A stretch of 64,000 nucleotides of DNA, taken from the NCBI GenBank assembly GCA_002946415.1, contig NJPS01000044.1:124001-188000 (forward strand), written 5' to 3'. The notes under the pieces are model-generated. The model made no database searches, was not told the origin of the DNA, and was given only the letters and a program-made list of their open reading frames with translations. Within the stretch, counting starts at the first letter, position 1. Every line of letters begins with the position of its first letter. The translations under genes were made by a program, and so were the position numbers. Positions 44,480 to 56,767 of this stretch are shown piece after piece. The stretch comes from Rutstroemia sp. NJR-2017a BVV2 (lineage: Eukaryota; Ascomycota; Leotiomycetes; Helotiales; Rutstroemiaceae).

Positions 44480-46246
44480 GGTCGTTGTTGGACACCTGGA
44501 TAAGATACTGTATTGTTATGATTGAATGAAGAAAAGTTAAACGATGAGATGAAGCCGATGTATACCAACATGTTTGTGAATCCTAAGAGCGAAACCAAGA
44601 ACTGAATGGACTCTGTCTTTGTAGGTTTCCTGGACAGCTTCCGTTGCTATCGATCGATAGGGGGTTAGTAGTCCAGGACTGGCCAACTTTTCGAATCCTT
44701 CACACCTCTTGGGCGTCAATGGTGCGTAAAGAATACCCCTTGGTATTGTGTGAAACGGGAACTTTGGCGGTGATGTCATCACTTGAGGATGGTTCGTTGT
44801 TAAGAAAAGTGTACTTTTCTGGGTCGTTTTCATCACTCCTGAGCGTTTGTTGACTCGAAGTTCAGGTCGCTGTCTCAAGACATGAGGTTCTTGATGATTT
44901 CTTTAGTGAGGACAGGCTTCAATGTTGGTTGGCATTGACGCAGCGATGAAAACGAGGTACGCTTCGCAACCTTGGGGGGAGGGGGATAGACTTCTGATAG
45001 ATTTCATTGCCTGGTCGGCTCGTTGCTCATTTAGTGGAATTATCTGTCACTGAGGGGGACAACGATCGAGTCCCCTGGTGTTAGATGGGAATAATAGCTC
45101 GCAGGGCCAGAAGAGATCCGAATTGTGACCTGGAGTGCTCGGCGACTCCTCATCTTCAGTCTTCGTGATCATACATCCTCGCGTCAGTAGTATCAGACGC
45201 GCGCTTGTTGCCACTTAGTTCCCATCACACATTTAGGCCTTGCTACGCCGCCGGAGAGCTTTCTGGGATATTGCATCCGAACGGCACAGTGTGCTATGTG
45301 CTTCGCACCGGCCCGTGTACGATGCATAACGGCAACAAAACCTCTGTGTCTACAGCCTCGATCAATGCTTGCATATTTAGACAAATTATGAGAAGCAAAG
45401 TAGCTTTGGCCGTACTGAAGAGATGTTATCACATCATGATAAGGGCAGCAATTCGTTTGATTGGGTTTTCATGGACCAGTCTAGAATGCTGATTTGTTAC
45501 CAATACAATGGGTGATTATGTTTTGCATGCAACAATTCAACCATGCATGAGTCCATGAGATAAAGAAAGCCGAACTTGGCAGGTACGGAGGCAAAAACTC
45601 ATAAGTACATCTTCAGCATGTTTTAGCGTGAATTTCGAGCAATAAGATTGCTCAGATTAACCCGGGACGGCCAAGACCTCGGTGAGTGCAACATCTCATC
45701 ATGAGATGGGACTAGTATTTTCAGTATTTTGTATACGCCCCACTATAGTGATACGTATGGATTATTGAGGATATATTCCTGGTGATATGTATTAGATTCG
45801 ATATCACTAATACTGGCCGTATACTAATATACTGGAATGTAATACATTCCAGACCTTCCAGGAATTTGAACTTCCTAACTAGGCAATTGTGAAGCGAATC
45901 TGCAAGTCCTCAGGCAATTATTCTACATTCCATCCTAAATTCCGGTATTTTAGTATATCCCCAGTGGTATCAAATCTGATAATATATACGTACGTATGTA
46001 TTAGAAGGCCGATATCAGCCACCGTAATACGGCCGTACACTACTCCCATCACTGATCTCATGGTAGCATCCAATTGTTTTGATTCATCACCCGACGACCT
46101 TCGAATACAAGACTCAACTGGTGAAGAAGTCTCAAGTCTGGCAGATGTATATTTTTCAAACTGATTCCTCCAGAAGCTCTTTTTTCTCGAGTTCTACTTG
46201 CCTGCCTTATTCACGTTATTCGCAAACAATCTCAAAGTTGAACAAC
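44480..46246. other. Intergenic region
   Basis: No gene supported over 1.8 kb. AT-rich between 45700 and 46030, where several small palindromes cluster, including the one at 45832-45852 listed separately. Confidence 0.5.
45832..45852. repeat. Perfect 21-bp palindrome
   Basis: Arms CTGGAATGTA and TACATTCCAG flank a single A. It lies in AT-rich spacer about 400 bases before the O-methyltransferase relic. Could be a regulator site or chance. Confidence 0.6.
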
Positions 46247-47618
46247 ATGGAAGATGTCACGGCATTGGTTGGGTGCTATCGTCTCCGGTCCCGAATTTGC
46301 AAAGAATAATGAGACTAGACAAGAAGCTGTGCGTTTAAGCAGACAAATCACCACAGCTCTTCAGCAGCCTGAGTCTGTTGCTGTAGAGCTTGCATCCTCG
46401 GTAGCTAGGCCTGCCCGTAGGTATAACCATAATATTGATTTTCCCAACAGACCCTTGTTCCTATGAGTGCAAGAATAGTGGTTGATCTTGGTCTATTTAA
46501 GCATCTTGTCGACGCGCACAGGCCCCTCACTGCCGCGGATTTGGCCTCTTTGTCTGGAGCAGAAGAACTGTTCATCAAATACGTTCGAATGACTTAGCTT
46601 CGTCTTGGTAGTAATCCTCGACAGAACGGATATTGCGACCATTAGCTGCTACCCACTTCGTGAAGGAAGTCGCCGAAGACACATGGGAGGCTACGCCTGT
46701 CAGTGAGGCAATGACGCAAGATGGCATCGCTGCAGGTCATAGAATGCTGTAAGTACTTTTGCTCCCGGCAGCATCAGGGTTTCTAATGTAATTTAGATGG
46801 GAAATGCTCATTGGCGCTGCTGCCAAGGCTCCCAATTACTTCAAAGAATCGGGTCATCGATGTCCCACTAACCCACAGGACGGCTTGATGCAATACGCAT
46901 TCCAAACAAAGCTTCACTTTCGATTTCTTCAGCACAATGTCTCACATCATACGCGATTCCAATACGTTCATGGGGAACACTATGGGCACACGAGATTACT
47001 GAGTACAATGGTACCCAGTTTCGGAGCAGATACTTAATGGTGCAACAAAGGAGTATCCTTTGATAGTGGACGTCGGAGGAGGTAAGGGGCATCACTTACA
47101 AGCATTCCATGAGAAATTCCCAGCCAAGGGGAGGTTGATTCTACAGGATCTGCCACATGTTCTTGGAGAGATTGTAGAACTAGATCCGGCAATAGAGCGA
47201 ATGGCTTGTAATTTCTTCGAGCCGCAGCCCATAAAAAGTAGGGGTTCCGAACTCTGTTCATCCTCCCACTTGAATACATCTTGCTGATAATTATCTAGAT
47301 GCTAGAGTCTACCTATATCACCACATACTACACGACTGGTCGAATTATAAATGCCTAGAAATACTTCAGGTACTGAAAGGAGCGATGAAGCCAGGCTATT
47401 CCAAAGTCCTCTTACACGAGATGATTGCCTTGGAACAAGGTGCGACATCATTTCATGCGAGGCTGGACCTGACGATGATGGCATTCAATAGTGGTATTGA
47501 AAGAACCGGGAAACAATAGAAAGCCCTCCTTGACTCTGCTGGGTTTGATGTCGTCAATATGTGGAGTCATGGAGGGGATGCAGATGGTATAATTGAGGCA
47601 ATGGTGAAAACAGCATAA
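46247..47618 (+). pseudogene. SAM-dependent O-methyltransferase, decayed
   Basis: Remains of a fungal secondary-metabolism O-methyltransferase of about 400 residues. Pieces in order: an N-terminal helix region (KNNETRQEAVRLSRQI), the dimerisation domain (ARIVVDLGLFKHLVDAHRPLTAADLASLSGA), WEMLIGAAAKAP, the SAM-binding loop (IVDVGGGKGHHLQAF), the catalytic His region (YLYHHILHDWSNYKCLEIL) and the C-terminus. Lesions: a frameshift after MEDVTAL near 46265; TAG at 46595-46597; a shift by one base near 47000-47015, just before the SAM loop; and TAG at 47517-47519 in place of the Trp normal at that site. Three intron sites are still visible. Its neighbour is an MCT-type transporter, so it may be a leftover of a metabolite cluster. 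Confidence 0.85.
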
Positions 47619-48803
47619 ATGAATACATCTACTTCTCCAGATTGAAATAAATCACACTGTTGAGAGGGAATACTTCTGGAGTCTTCTCGATAATAACTTG
47701 GTTGGACATGTTGGATATAACTTAGATAGCGATGCAAGACTCAGGGTACATACGAACGTGGGTGAAGTCAAGGGAAGTGGTTGTCCGTGTGTCGGGCTAA
47801 ACCCAATCATTTCGAGTGTAGCTCCTCGGTTACGATGTTGGTGGCTGGAACTACCTCCCTTTGTGGAGCGTTGGCCGTCCCGATAGTTTGGTAAGGGTGG
47901 CAATAGTTGCACCAACATATAGTGCGTAATGTGTCTTGATATCAAAGTAGTTACTTCTCCGATTCCTGCTTACCACCGTCAGCCTTCCTATTTGATGATC
48001 TTATACGGCTATACATACCGCTTGGCTAAGTCCTTGGTCGAGGAATCAAGGCCAGATAGATAATCTGGTTCAATCCTTGATGGAGAGGAACTATACTCGA
48101 AATTTCTAAGCTTTATTAGAGATTCTGCGAGGAAAAGGTGTGCAAAAGCACATTCGCGCGACTAAGGCGGATGCCTCGACAATGCAGTTGCTTCTGCATA
48201 AGAATAATCTGTACCTGCGTGTCGCAAATCTGATAGGGTCATTTACGATTGTTGGCTGCGTGTTGGAGTCAGATTAAAACTATATGTGGTAGATCTGACC
48301 GGGTCCAACGCTTTCGCATAAGTCCATTGTTTCCACCAATGACAGGTACTACTTGTGAGATGAATTTGGCATGTCACTCTACCAAGCTGCCAAGTAGGTA
48401 AGAAAAAACCCCATATTTATGTTACAGAAAGGACTGATTACAAGTGTTCAATATGCCCTAGAAAATTGGTAAAAGCACTGCTCTGAGTAGAGGATGTAAC
48501 CTGTATCCCATATTCAGATAACCCTCTTCAGCCTTATCCCAACTGATTGATTGGAGTGGCATCATTTTTCGCATTACAGTCATGAGCTTCCCTTCCGCTT
48601 TCGTAGATCAATAGTCATCGTGATCTCTCATATCAAACAATTAGTCTGGTTGGAGTAGAGCTTAACAACGGCAAATTAGTAACAACCCCAATGTACAACA
48701 TTTGGGTCTTTCAAGGTAGTTAATTGGAAGGAGATATATTAGAAAGACCATGTATATGTGCCACGACATTCGCGCGTAGTTGATTTGTTATCGACCCATT
48801 TCC
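47619..48803. other. Intergenic region
   Basis: No gene supported. Small frames near 47650-47950 are open on both strands but have no recognisable character. AT-rich. Confidence 0.5.
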
Positions 48804-50264
48804 ATGGCATCCATCTCAAGTTCACACCCCGCATATTTCACCCGATTTTCAAGCGCGATGGAAGAAAAGCCCACACTTCAAGCTCCTCTCAAAAAAGCCG
48901 AGAAAGCGGAAAACATCATCAGTCAGCAACCCCCCCCAGATGACCACCCATCTTCTCCCGTACCCAAGGAGGACCTTACCGCTTGGCTGCAGGTCCTAGG
49001 CGCTTTCTGTCTCAATCTGAATACCTGGTATTGTACTTCTCCTCACCTGTCCTTCCTTTCAGTACCGACTAACCTCAAAACCCAGGGGTCTAATGAACGC
49101 ATTCGGCGTCTACCAAACATTCTACAAGCTCGATCTCCTGAGCTCACATTCCTCCTCAAATATATCATGGATAGGCTCCACGCAAGCGTTCTTGATGTTC
49201 CTCACATCCGTTGCGGCCGGTCCTATATTCGATGCTGGCCATCTTAGCTTTCTGCTATGGACAGGGTCCCTCTTCACAGTCTTGGGTATGTTTTTGACGA
49301 GCATTTGCAAAGTTTACTATCAGTGCTTTCTTGCTCAGGGGGTTATGATGGGACTTGGTTTCGGACTTTTGTATCTGCCTGCTCCAGCTATTGTCTCACA
49401 ATTCTTTCATACTAGGCGAGCTCTGGCGATAGGGATGTCTTCGGTTGGAAGTGCTTTGGGTAAGTTGCTGCTGGTAGGCATTCAGCTGGTTGCTCTAACA
49501 TCTGTTTAGGTGGCGTCGTATATCCGATTGTGTTCACACAGCTTCAGCCACGCATTGGCTTTGGCTGGGCCACCCGCGTGATTGCTTTTATAATCCTCGG
49601 CACATCGATCGTTCCCCTCCTCGTAATGAAGTCTCGCACGGTAGCTTCGCCGTGGCGTACCGTCCTTGACGCGACTGCTTTCAGAGATATTCCCTACATT
49701 CTCCTTAATACTGGACTTCTTTTTGGATTCATGGGCTTATGGGTTATATTTTACTATATTCAGCTGTACGCACTTCAACGAAGTAGTGTATCCTCCGAAC
49801 TAACCAGCTATCTTCTGGTTATAATTAATGCCGCTTCGCTACCGGGACGACTTTTGCCGGGGTTTTACGCCGATAAGGTTGGTAGTATCAACGTCCAAAC
49901 GGTTGTTGCTGCGTCCAGCGCGATCTTGACCTTTTGTTTGATTGCGATAAGGAGTACTGCAGGACTTATAATCTACAGTCTATTGTATGGATTTTCGGCG
50001 GGAGCGTTCATGGGTCTTCCCGCTGCGGGCGTCGCAAGGCTTTCGGAAGATCATAGTAAGATTGGCATCCGCCTCGGAATGACGCTTGGTTTCGTGGGTT
50101 CTGGTGTCTTGGTAAGCAATCCAATTGCAGGCGCTATTCTGGCAGGGGATGGGAGCTGGACGGGTTTGATTGTCTGGTGTGGAGCTTTACTCACAGCGTC
50201 TACTTTAAGCATGGCGGCGAGTCGAATGGTCAAGGTTGGGTATGGGCTCACGAAGGTTATTTGA
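48804..50264 (+). CDS. MFS monocarboxylate transporter-like (MCT) permease
   Basis: A 450-residue, twelve-helix major facilitator of the fungal MCT group. Exons 48804-49027, 49086-49459 and 49510-50264 join in frame. A polar N-terminus (with a second Met at 48858 as an alternative start) is followed by the first helix motif, DLTAWLQVLGAFCLNLNTWGLMNAFGVYQTFY, split by intron 1 at the Trp. Then come ISWIGSTQAFLMFL, GMFLTSICKVYYQCFLAQGVMMGLGFGLLYLPA, the loop FHTRRALAIGMSSVGSALGG and a C-terminal half with SLPGRLLPGFYADKVG. Fungal members move monocarboxylates, riboflavin or unknown metabolites; many are plain efflux or uptake pumps in clusters. The substrate cannot be read from sequence. Confidence 0.9.
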
Positions 50265-51988
50265 ATGCGTAAGGTCAGTGCTCGACCTTGAAAGTTCTCT
50301 GATCTGAGAGCTTCTGCATTTCAAACCCAGAAACCGAGTGCTTATCAGCAGGCACGTGCCCGGATTCTGGAGCCCCTCAGTGCATTCGAGGACAGGGGGG
50401 CTGATTTTCACCCGAGAGGGCCGTTAGTAATTTAGGCTATTGCTGACTGAATACAAACAAATGAACAGCCAACTACATCTTTGATAGCAATATACTATGT
50501 TCCGAGCCTCGACCTAGTATATGAATAACTTCCTGCGTCATCAGCTTTCTCATTGCTTATTAGAAATCGCACGACAACATGATGACAAACTCAGGCTGTA
50601 TGTACACAACCAAGATAGCATAGACAGCTTGAACTATCACTTCTGCGAGCTTCATGAGACTAGTAAATAAGGCTTCAGTCTTGATAGCACGCGCTCTTGC
50701 GACAATTCACGTGACTTGTAGAACACATGAATCTTCTCTGCTGAGCTTCTTTCTGATAAGGAGAGAAAGGCTGTTAGCCTGTTGCACCTCTCAAACTAAA
50801 ACCTACTGTCTCGATTAGAAATGTAACAAATCACTGCTAGAATGTTGAGAAGCGAAGTGACGATACCATGGGGCTGAAACATACTTCAGCTGATGGTAAT
50901 GATGCAATGTGCAACATTGAGCTTTGAGGAACTCTACAGCCGTGACAGCGTTGCACATTGATCAATTGCCGAATAGATGATGCTGTATAGGATATATTGT
51001 GCGCATGTCGCGTCTGCCGACAGCACATCCTGTGAGGGTCAGCGTAGTCGGTCACGCCAACCTGTATTTTTCCTTCAGAATCATGATGCGGGCCAGATCC
51101 AAGGTTGCAATCTTTGCTTCGGCCCCCAAGTGGAGGTGCTGGAAGAATATTTTCGACGTGATATGAGTATTACTTGCATGTTGGAGGTGTGGATGTGCGT
51201 GGTATTTCGGCAGCTCATCACCTCAGCTCTTGACTTTAAGTGGGGGGCTTGTCTGCCGTGTACGTGACCGATACAAACACTCACCGCAAGAAGTTGCCGT
51301 AGACGCCACTTCACTCATATTTCTTTTTGATGTCCTAACTTTAACTTTGACCATTTTCCATCGGCATCAAGGACATAACCATTTATAAGTATTACTTTTA
51401 GGATTCATGAACTCACATGAATCGTTACAGCTGAAAGTCTTGCTCTTCACCGAGAGAATCCTCAAACAATTTCGGTGAGCATCTCCGGAACCAGAACCAG
51501 CGAGCCGCATACTGATCTGATCTACCATGCAAAGACGCAGAAATGTAACCACAATAATTGCGTGCGGCGTGCCTTCGCGGGCTCCAGCGTCGCCAATGAT
51601 TAGTCAATTGGGGGCAAACATTTCCATCGTCGATAAGAAAGCAGCTTATTGACGATGCCTGTCTGCTTGATTCTAATTCGCTGTTTACATGGGTGTTTCT
51701 CAGCCGGCAGTAGATGGCTTGACTTCTGGTTCTGTTTCGGAAGGTCATTGCGAAAGAATTTTCGGCTTTTCCATATCAACCGCAAGGATCCTTGATGCGG
51801 CTCAAGGAGCTGAATCTAGGATCAAGCTTTCTTGAAATTTCGCCAAATTGATTCCCCTCGCATTCTTGGTCATCTAGGACGGACCCTCTTGTTCATGAGC
51901 TGCAATACTGACTCATTCGTTGTCCTGCTCCCGTACCATATATTTTTGAGATCGAAATACTATAACTTCTTTATATTTTGGTCCAGAA
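50265..51988. other. Intergenic region
   Basis: No gene supported over 1.7 kb; only short frames without character. The last 60 bases are the leader of the CorA-like gene. Confidence 0.5.
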
Positions 51989-54900
51989 ATGGCTGTCAGC
52001 AACCGGCAGACCGACAGCAGATATCTGGCCGCACCACGTGTAGCCGGCCCTGCTCCACCTCCGTCGGTCGAAGACTTTTGCGACTACAAAGTGCCAGAAA
52101 ATTCACAAAATTCAGAGAATGATCCTGTTGCTCAGTATTTCCGTGCCAGGTATGGCCACCGCCATGCAATTTTCCAGCAGCAAAACAAGGAGACACAAAA
52201 AAAAATTCGGCAAGAAGAAAAGCGAATTGTCGAGCTCAAGAGCATATTTGCTGCTTCCGAGACGACTAATAAGGAGATGCTTGAGAAGTTGGCAAAGCTG
52301 AAGAGAGCATGGAAGACGTCTGCAAAAGAAAAGTGTCCTGAAAATCAAGAATATGTCAACCAAAAATTCGGCAAAGATCTTACAGAGATTGCGAGGCATA
52401 GGATTGAGGACGACGACCCCATAGTGGAGGAGGAGGACAACCCAATAGTGGAGGACAATCCCATAGTGGAGGACAACCCCGTAGTGGAGGATAACCCCAT
52501 AGTGGAAAACAACGAGGATATTTGTAAGCCCGGTTATGGGTTCAGAATGTCGAAGATTACGCTTGACAGGCATCCAGCCCAAGATCCCCCACTCTCGAAT
52601 TATAAACTAGAAAGATTCTCCATCGACGAAGCTACGAAACCCGACTCAGCAAAGAACCCTTGGAAAAAAGACTCCACTGCTACGCCTGATGCCATTCGCT
52701 ACTTTCACTTCCCAGCCAATGACATGGAATGGATTCAAGTGAGTACTCAACAAATATTCCAATTACATTGCTAACCAGCTTGGAGGATGCTATCAAGAGG
52801 TACGAGGAACATGATGAACAAGTTTCACAGAAACTACTGTCTAGAGAGTTGTGGATTGGGCAGCAGCATGGAACACTGAACGACCCCATCCATGCTCGCC
52901 ACATGCGCCCGCATTGTACACTGATACCGTCAGGTTGGTAAAGACAAAGCAGCGCCACACTCTTTAGCTGATATAAGCAGACGCTGCTACTCATCCTGAT
53001 GCCTTTGAAAGTAACAACACATCGAATTCCCCAAGGAAGAATCCGCGTCTTGTTCTATTTGTAGGTGATACCCGTATTGCTTGGAGATTGTGGATGTTGA
53101 CTCAACGATGACAGATGCCATATCTTCACTGGGAATTGGATAGAAGACGAGCAAAAATGGCGAAATTAACAAAAGATCTTACCCAAAAGCATCGAAAACT
53201 GAAGGACCGGGATAACATCCGGAATAAGCAAAAACTCCCGGACGTTTTGAAACTTCTAAAGCAATATAAAAGCAAAGTCAGACTTCTTGAGATGAGCGGA
53301 GCTCTTGATCCTACAAAATCCGTCGACGGTCCTCGGGAAGTAGAGGAGATTACACGTAATACTTGTGGTCAATATTTACTGCAAGCTGCCAGAATTTATG
53401 AAGAGATGGAACTTGAACCAGAGGTGTTACTCGTGAAGCATCATTTGCATTGCGACCTGCCATTCCATCCTCGACGCACCCTTGACCAATCTTACTACCC
53501 CAGACTCGAGCGAACGGAGACAAGGGATGCAGATCAGGTAGTATATAGAGGGACAGTTCCACAAATGGAGATCAATCGAAATACTCGAGTGATCATGGTG
53601 GATCAGCTCTGGCTCTATATCCTAGATGACAGTAATAAATATTTTGCACCAATCCCTTGTGATGACATGGGCTGACTGAACTCTAGAAACTATTCTCACC
53701 AGTTTCCCTAAACGTATGGGCCGCAACAAGCCCGACTCATCTGGGGTGCATCGGTGCATTCGAAACAGATTAGAGAAGCTACAAAACTCGCACAATGATC
53801 AGATAAGTTCTGTCTATGATCTTGCTTTAATCATTATGGACGAGTGCTCGAAAGTATTTTTCGATCGAACAAGACCAATCGACGAACGCCCCGAAGTTTT
53901 GGATATTTTTTCAGCAGCAATTGGGAATGTGGTATGTAATACATACAACCTTCGCAGAGAAGCCCACTAACCGGAATAGTCTGAAATGAAAACAATCGCT
54001 TTTGAAGGGTTTTGGGATTGCCTCGACAGACTGAACGGCCCATCTACCAAGAAGATTAATACGAAGGTGGAACGCATGTACCTTAATATAAACCCGGAGG
54101 GTGTACTACTTCGAGAGGCTCAGGATATAATTGAGGAACTGCGAATGATGGAGCAAATCTACGACCAGCAGTAAGTAGCATGTCATCAATGCTTAATCCG
54201 GCAGAGACTATACTTTGTACTGATTCATCATTGTTCTAGGTTGACGGTTGCAGGCGATCTGTCGAAGTCGTTGGAGAAGCTGAATGGTCAGTCTGAGCCA
54301 CAACAGGAAACCATCCATGTTTTACACTCCATACTTGGTGAACTAAAGAAGGCGAACCCCCCAACACCAAGTGACAAACAAGAAGACAGTCGTACGTTGC
54401 CAACGCCGAGATCTGTAGTGCCAGCAAATACCGTACACAATTCTTTCGACTTTGTGGACAAGGTATCATCTCGACAACAGGAGCTTCAGCACCTCCAATC
54501 AAGTGCTCGCGAGGTCGCCGAACAGCTGCGTGATCTTCTAACACTGAAGCAGCAACAAGCCAGTATCATAGAGGCTGTGGCTGCTTTGAATCGTGCCGAG
54601 GAGAGTGTCAAACAAGGACGTACGATCATGGTTTTTACGGTCATCACGATCATTTTTCTGCCCTTGTCATTTATGAGTAGTCTATTTGGCATGAACGCCC
54701 AAGAATTATCAGGGTCGTCTGGTGGGATTATGAGTCTAAGGGCTCAGTTCCGACTTATGTGTATGTTCTCCACGCCCAGTTTTATATGCGCTAGTTTCAT
54801 ACTAATCCTGACCACAAGTTCCAATCTCGGTATCCTTGACTGTCTTTTTCCTGATCATCGCCTTCGCACCGCAAATAAGGAAGTTTTTGCGAGACATATT

Positions 54901-55270
54901 GCCACGAAATCTGACTCACTTTTTCATTTCACTATTCAAAGTCGTACGGCGGGGGTACCAGGATGAGGGGCCTAACTTGTTCCAGAAAGTGCTCGATGAA
55001 ATAGATAATGGTAGACCAGTCAAGAAGATGCTCTCTTTGAGGCAGCAGCGACTGCTTGAGAAATTCTACGCCAAGACGCATGAGCACTCGCGGAAGTCGA
55101 ATAAGCATACAACCAATCACGGACAGGACACTGGAAACTATGGGTTGAATGGAATACCTCGAACGCCAGCGGGCTCAACAGTGGGTAGGGAAATGTTTTT
55201 CGACGGGAAGAAAACTTCATCGCGTGGTGGATCGCGTGGTGGATCGTATACTGGTGCAGATGCAGTCTGA
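51989..55270 (+). CDS. CorA-like Mg2+ transporter family protein with long cytosolic N-terminus
   Basis: A 967-residue protein in eight exons: 51989-52738, 52786-52933, 52981-53060, 53115-53631, 53687-53931, 53980-54170, 54240-54760 and 54819-55270. All joins keep frame; intron 1 uses GAG at 52785 as acceptor rather than the nearer CAG at 52778, which breaks the frame. The N-terminus has a coiled coil (EEKRIVELKSIF...) and a DNPIVE repeat. The fungal CorA-like core shows RYFHFPANDMEWIQ, GQQHGTLNDPIHARHMRP, LVLFMPYLHWELDRRRAKM and VDQLWLYILDDKTILTSFP. The C-terminus has the two helices of CorA: IMVFTVITIIFLPLSFMSSLFGMN with the GMN selectivity motif, and SVSLTVFFLIIAFAP. A basic, Gly/Ser-rich tail ends the protein. 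Members are often linked to NLR-like or ankyrin parts; their ion and role are unproven. Confidence 0.88.
52411..52510 (+). repeat. Coding minisatellite, about five 18-bp units
   Basis: Near-identical units GACAACCCCATAGTGGAG run in frame and encode DNPIVE repeats, with small changes (DDPIVE, DNPVVE, DNPIVEN) inside exon 1 of the CorA-like gene. Unit number is likely to vary between strains. Confidence 0.85.
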
Positions 55271-55574
55271 TTATTTTTCTTTCCGCTCTTTGACTGGCTA
55301 TGTTAACTTGGGCTTGGTGTTTTGGTTCTGCTTATAACTTCAACGAGTGGTGTATAATGATAATGGCCGCAAAATTCACGACGGGGAGCCCACAAGGTTT
55401 CATTTCTATGTTTCACAATTTCCAGCGTGAGGGATTTTTTCAAATCTGGGTTCTTTGCTCCAAGACTTTACAATGTTAATCTAAAATAATAAAAATTAAT
55501 CTAATCATCTTTGCAACTGCTCTAGAACCAGGGTGTAATTCTATACTGCATTTACCAATTCCATAGCCTCAACA
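55271..55574. other. Intergenic region between convergent genes
   Basis: 304 bases of AT-rich 3' flanks. Nothing else seen. Confidence 0.6.
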
Positions 55575-56767
55575 TCATACATTCTTAACAATCTCCTTAA
55601 CCCACCGACTCACCTTCTCCGCCATCGGCTCACTAGAATGCACACAAAAACTATGATCAATCCCCTCCTCATCAATCATCATAACCGGTTTATTCCCCGC
55701 CTCACCCGAAAACGAAACACTCTCCGGGTTGACAGCAACTCCATTCCGGCCCCTCGCCGCAATCAACGCATCCCGCGTATGCTCCGCTACCCAGTGATCA
55801 TTACTCCCGAAATAAAACACCAACCGCGGCGTCTTTTTCTTCTTTTCCTCCCCCTCACCCTCTATCTCCGTCTCCGTACCCACACTCTCCGTTCCTAGAT
55901 TCTCCACCCCCCATATCTCTCCGCTCCACCGATCCTCCCCAATCGTAACCATCTCATCCTTCGCCAAATATAACGCCTGCTGCACACCCTGTCTACTTCT
56001 CAAGAAATCCCGCGTCACTTTCGCCGCCGGCGCCGGCATCCCCGTGACTTTGGGGATCAGAAAGTCGAGAAGGGGGTTGGGGGAGAGATACAGGAGGCCT
56101 TTGGCGACGCTGGAGGCGAGCAATGGGAAATTGGGGAGGGAGACGAGGGGAGAGAGTTTGAGACCGGAGGGGGATTGGGAGATGTGGGTTAGGGTGGGGA
56201 AGAGGAGGATGCCAGAGAGGAGGGCGGATGGGGGAGGGGTGAGACGGGAGAGACGTGAGAGGATCTCGAGGAGGATGTAGGAGCCGACCTGGGGGTGTTA
56301 GGTGGGTGGTGGAGGGAAGTGCGAGATGAGGAGTAAAGATGACTTACAGAATGACCGATCAAAATCACGTTTTCATACCCGCTGCTCCCATCTGGAACAT
56401 CGTGTATCCGCTCCACCAAAGCTTTCTTTACATACTCGATTTGCTCTTCTAAAGAATACAGTTTCTGGGGTATGGACGGGTCTTCGGCAATGTCGTCGTG
56501 TGTCTCGAAGCCGGCGAGTGATTGTCCGAAGATGTGGTAGTGGGGGGTGTTGGATGAGGAGAGGTGGGCGTGGAGGGTGGAGAGGAATGGTTCACTGTGG
56601 GGTTTAATGTTAATTTGGGAAGGGGAAGGGGAAGGGGGAGAGGGAAAGCGGATGGGATGGGATGGCACGTACTAATAGCTTATTAGGCCCGGGTTGCCGG
56701 TTATAAAGAATATGAGGTTGTAGGTGGGTGAGGACGAGCTTGGGCGGTAGGAGATTTGGAGGGGCAT
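55575..56767 (-). CDS. Lipid-droplet-associated hydrolase (LDAH family, alpha/beta fold)
   Basis: A 351-residue serine hydrolase of the LDAH/DUF2305 family, thought to act on lipid droplets (sterol esters or neutral lipids in other organisms). Exons 56767-56673, 56594-56348 and 56288-55575 join in frame. It starts MPLQISYRPSSSSPTYN, then LIFFITGNPGLISYYEPFLS, the family's oxyanion segment, split by intron 1. The nucleophile motif GHSVG is split by intron 2 after the Ser (LIGHS / VGSYILLEI). HIFGQSLAGFETHD and FYFGSNDHWVA (acid residue) and a C-terminal IDHSFCVHSSEPMA with the catalytic His are in place. Intron 1 holds a pyrimidine-rich repeat. A polyacidic/Lys insert (EGEGEEKKKK) lies in exon 3. 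Confidence 0.92.

Noticed and set aside
43882..44598. 238-codon minus-strand frame
   Set aside because: Shadow of the three-exon hydrophilic protein, whose splice sites and repeated motif are clear.
42236..56767. Lipid-droplet gene cluster (promethin-like and LDAH)
   Set aside because: The two genes are 13 kb apart with unrelated genes between; closeness is probably chance.
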